DNA of 7,587 nt from Gammaproteobacteria bacterium. Its GTDB lineage: Bacteria; Pseudomonadota; Gammaproteobacteria; DSM-26407. This document shows positions 7,059 through 7,587 of this stretch, piece by piece. The number at the start of each line of letters is the position of its first letter. Position 1 is the stretch's first letter. Below the pieces are notes generated by a model. The model was given only the letters and a program-made list of their open reading frames with translations, had not been told where the DNA came from and made no database searches. The stretch lies in the NCBI GenBank assembly GCA_028694565.1, contig JAQVKR010000118.1:1-7587 (forward strand), in the 5' to 3' direction. The position numbers and the translations under genes are program-made.

Positions 7059-7587
7059 CTTTTCCGGCGGTGGCCGCCCATGACGGCCTGCTCCCCCCGC
7101 GGGTGCGCCCTGCCGGTCCGCGGCCGCAAGCCGCTCCTGCGGGTGGGGTTGTGCAATCGGGCCGGGCCGGTCCACGCCGGCGGCCGCTCCCCAGAAAATC
7201 GGGGCGGTGGCGGCGGCGCCGGCGAGGCGGCCGCACAGCCGCTCCGCCCGGCGCCGGTGCTCGGGCCTGCCTCCCTGCAGCTCCAGCAGCCGGCGCGCCC
7301 AGCGCAGCGCCGCGGTGAAATCGCGGGCCACGTGCTCGTGGTACTTGGCCAGCCGTTCCACGGCCTCGGGGTGGCCGGCCTCGGCGAGAGGCTGCCAGAT
7401 GGCCAGCGCCTCCCGCCACTGCCCGCGGCGGCGATGGATCCGGGCCAGCAGCAGGAGCCCCTCCGCGTCCAGGGTCGCCCGCGCCCGCCCCAGCAGCGCG
7501 AGGGCCGCCGACTCCCGTCCCCCGGCACGATGGGCGCGGGCCACGGCGAGCGGACTGCCGCCCCACTCCCCCGGCGCCCTCCAGGCC
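6960..7587 (-). CDS. C-terminal part of a TPR protein, possibly YprB-like (RNase H-fold family); anomalous tail
   Basis: The frame is open from the right window edge, so the N-terminus lies outside. 208 residues are visible. The first part has WGGSPLAVARAHRAGG and then helical TPR-like repeats (LLLLARIHRRRGQWREALAIW; GHPEAVERLAKYHEHVARDF followed by TAALRWARRLLEL). The 'LAKYxEHxxRDxxxAL' wording recalls the C-terminal repeats of YprB-like proteins with an N-terminal RNase H-like exonuclease fold; that domain is not visible, so this is inference. The repeat region ends about nt 7220 (HRRRAERLCGRLAG). The remaining 86 residues are proline/glycine/arginine-rich, then encode a REP-like element (7119-7140) and three DnaA boxes (7024-7058) before the stop at 6960-6962. 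This tail looks like translated intergenic DNA, so the true stop may have been lost or shifted. All three minus-strand frames are open near 7220, so a frameshift would not give an early stop. Confidence 0.55.
   Translation of the reverse strand, partial: AWRAPGEWGGSPLAVARAHRAGGRESAALALLGRARATLDAEGLLLLARIHRRRGQWREALAIWQPLAEAGHPEAVERLAKYHEHVARDFTAALRWARRLLELQGGRPEHRRRAERLCGRLAGAAATAPIFWGAAAGVDRPGPIAQPHPQERLAAADRQGAPAGGAGRHGRPPPEKLSTKSVDNFVDDLWKPDRNPRQPVPGNRMFKN
7119..7140 (-). repeat. REP-like palindromic element
   Basis: On the minus strand the core GCAGGAGCGGCTTGCGGCCG resembles the 'GTAGGAGCGGCTT...GCCGCG' intergenic repeats I know from pseudomonads, xanthomonads and related gammaproteobacteria. 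GCGGC (7120-7124) and GCCGC (7130-7134) pair around a 5-nt loop. Only one copy was recognised in this window, so its repeated nature rests on resemblance. Confidence 0.5.

Noticed and set aside
7066..7078. GGCGG-TGG-CCGCC hairpin as a terminator
   Set aside because: The loop is 3 nt and no T-tract follows on either strand; such GC-rich palindromes are expected by chance here.

Overview
The window is very GC-rich and looks like a chromosomal segment from a proteobacterium, most likely a gammaproteobacterium. The pointers are an AapJQMP-type amino-acid ABC transporter, a YcgM-like hydrolase, and an intergenic repeat of the 'GGAGCGGCTT...GCCGC' kind common in gammaproteobacteria. Genus cannot be told from the sequence. 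I found no tRNA, rRNA, CRISPR array, insertion sequence or phage gene, and nothing that clearly forms a new multi-gene defence or biosynthetic system.

Layout, left to right. (1) Positions 1-1794 (+): the end of a polar amino-acid ABC transporter operon, with a permease (aapM, 5' end outside the window) and its ATPase (aapP). (2) Positions 1819-2013 (-): a 64-residue two-helix membrane protein, convergent with aapP and divergent from the next gene. (3) Positions 2127-3299 (+): a MOT1-type putative molybdate/sulfate transporter. (4) Positions 3300-3470: a non-coding inverted repeat built from 8-bp-period arrays, filling the gap between two convergent stop codons. (5) Positions 3471-6724 (-): an MFS transporter, an EamA/DMT transporter (GTGA start/stop overlap) and a fumarylacetoacetate-hydrolase-family enzyme, read in that order as a probable operon, followed by an 86-residue two-helix membrane protein with its own candidate promoter. 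(6) Positions 6725-7058: an AT-rich pocket with four DnaA-box-like nonamers, an oriC- or DnaA-titration-like region. (7) Positions 6960-7587 (-): the C-terminal part of a TPR protein resembling the end of YprB-like RNase H-fold proteins. Its reading frame continues through a REP-like element and three of the DnaA boxes before it stops.

The AapMP pair imports amino acids. The MOT1 protein probably handles an oxyanion. The MFS-EamA-FAH cluster pairs two secondary transporters with a predicted acylpyruvate/oxaloacetate-type hydrolase, which suggests uptake or efflux of an organic acid or amino-acid-like compound, with no substrate readable. The points most worth a second look are the DnaA-box cluster, the abnormal tail of the TPR protein that overlaps it, and the 8-bp-period inverted repeat.
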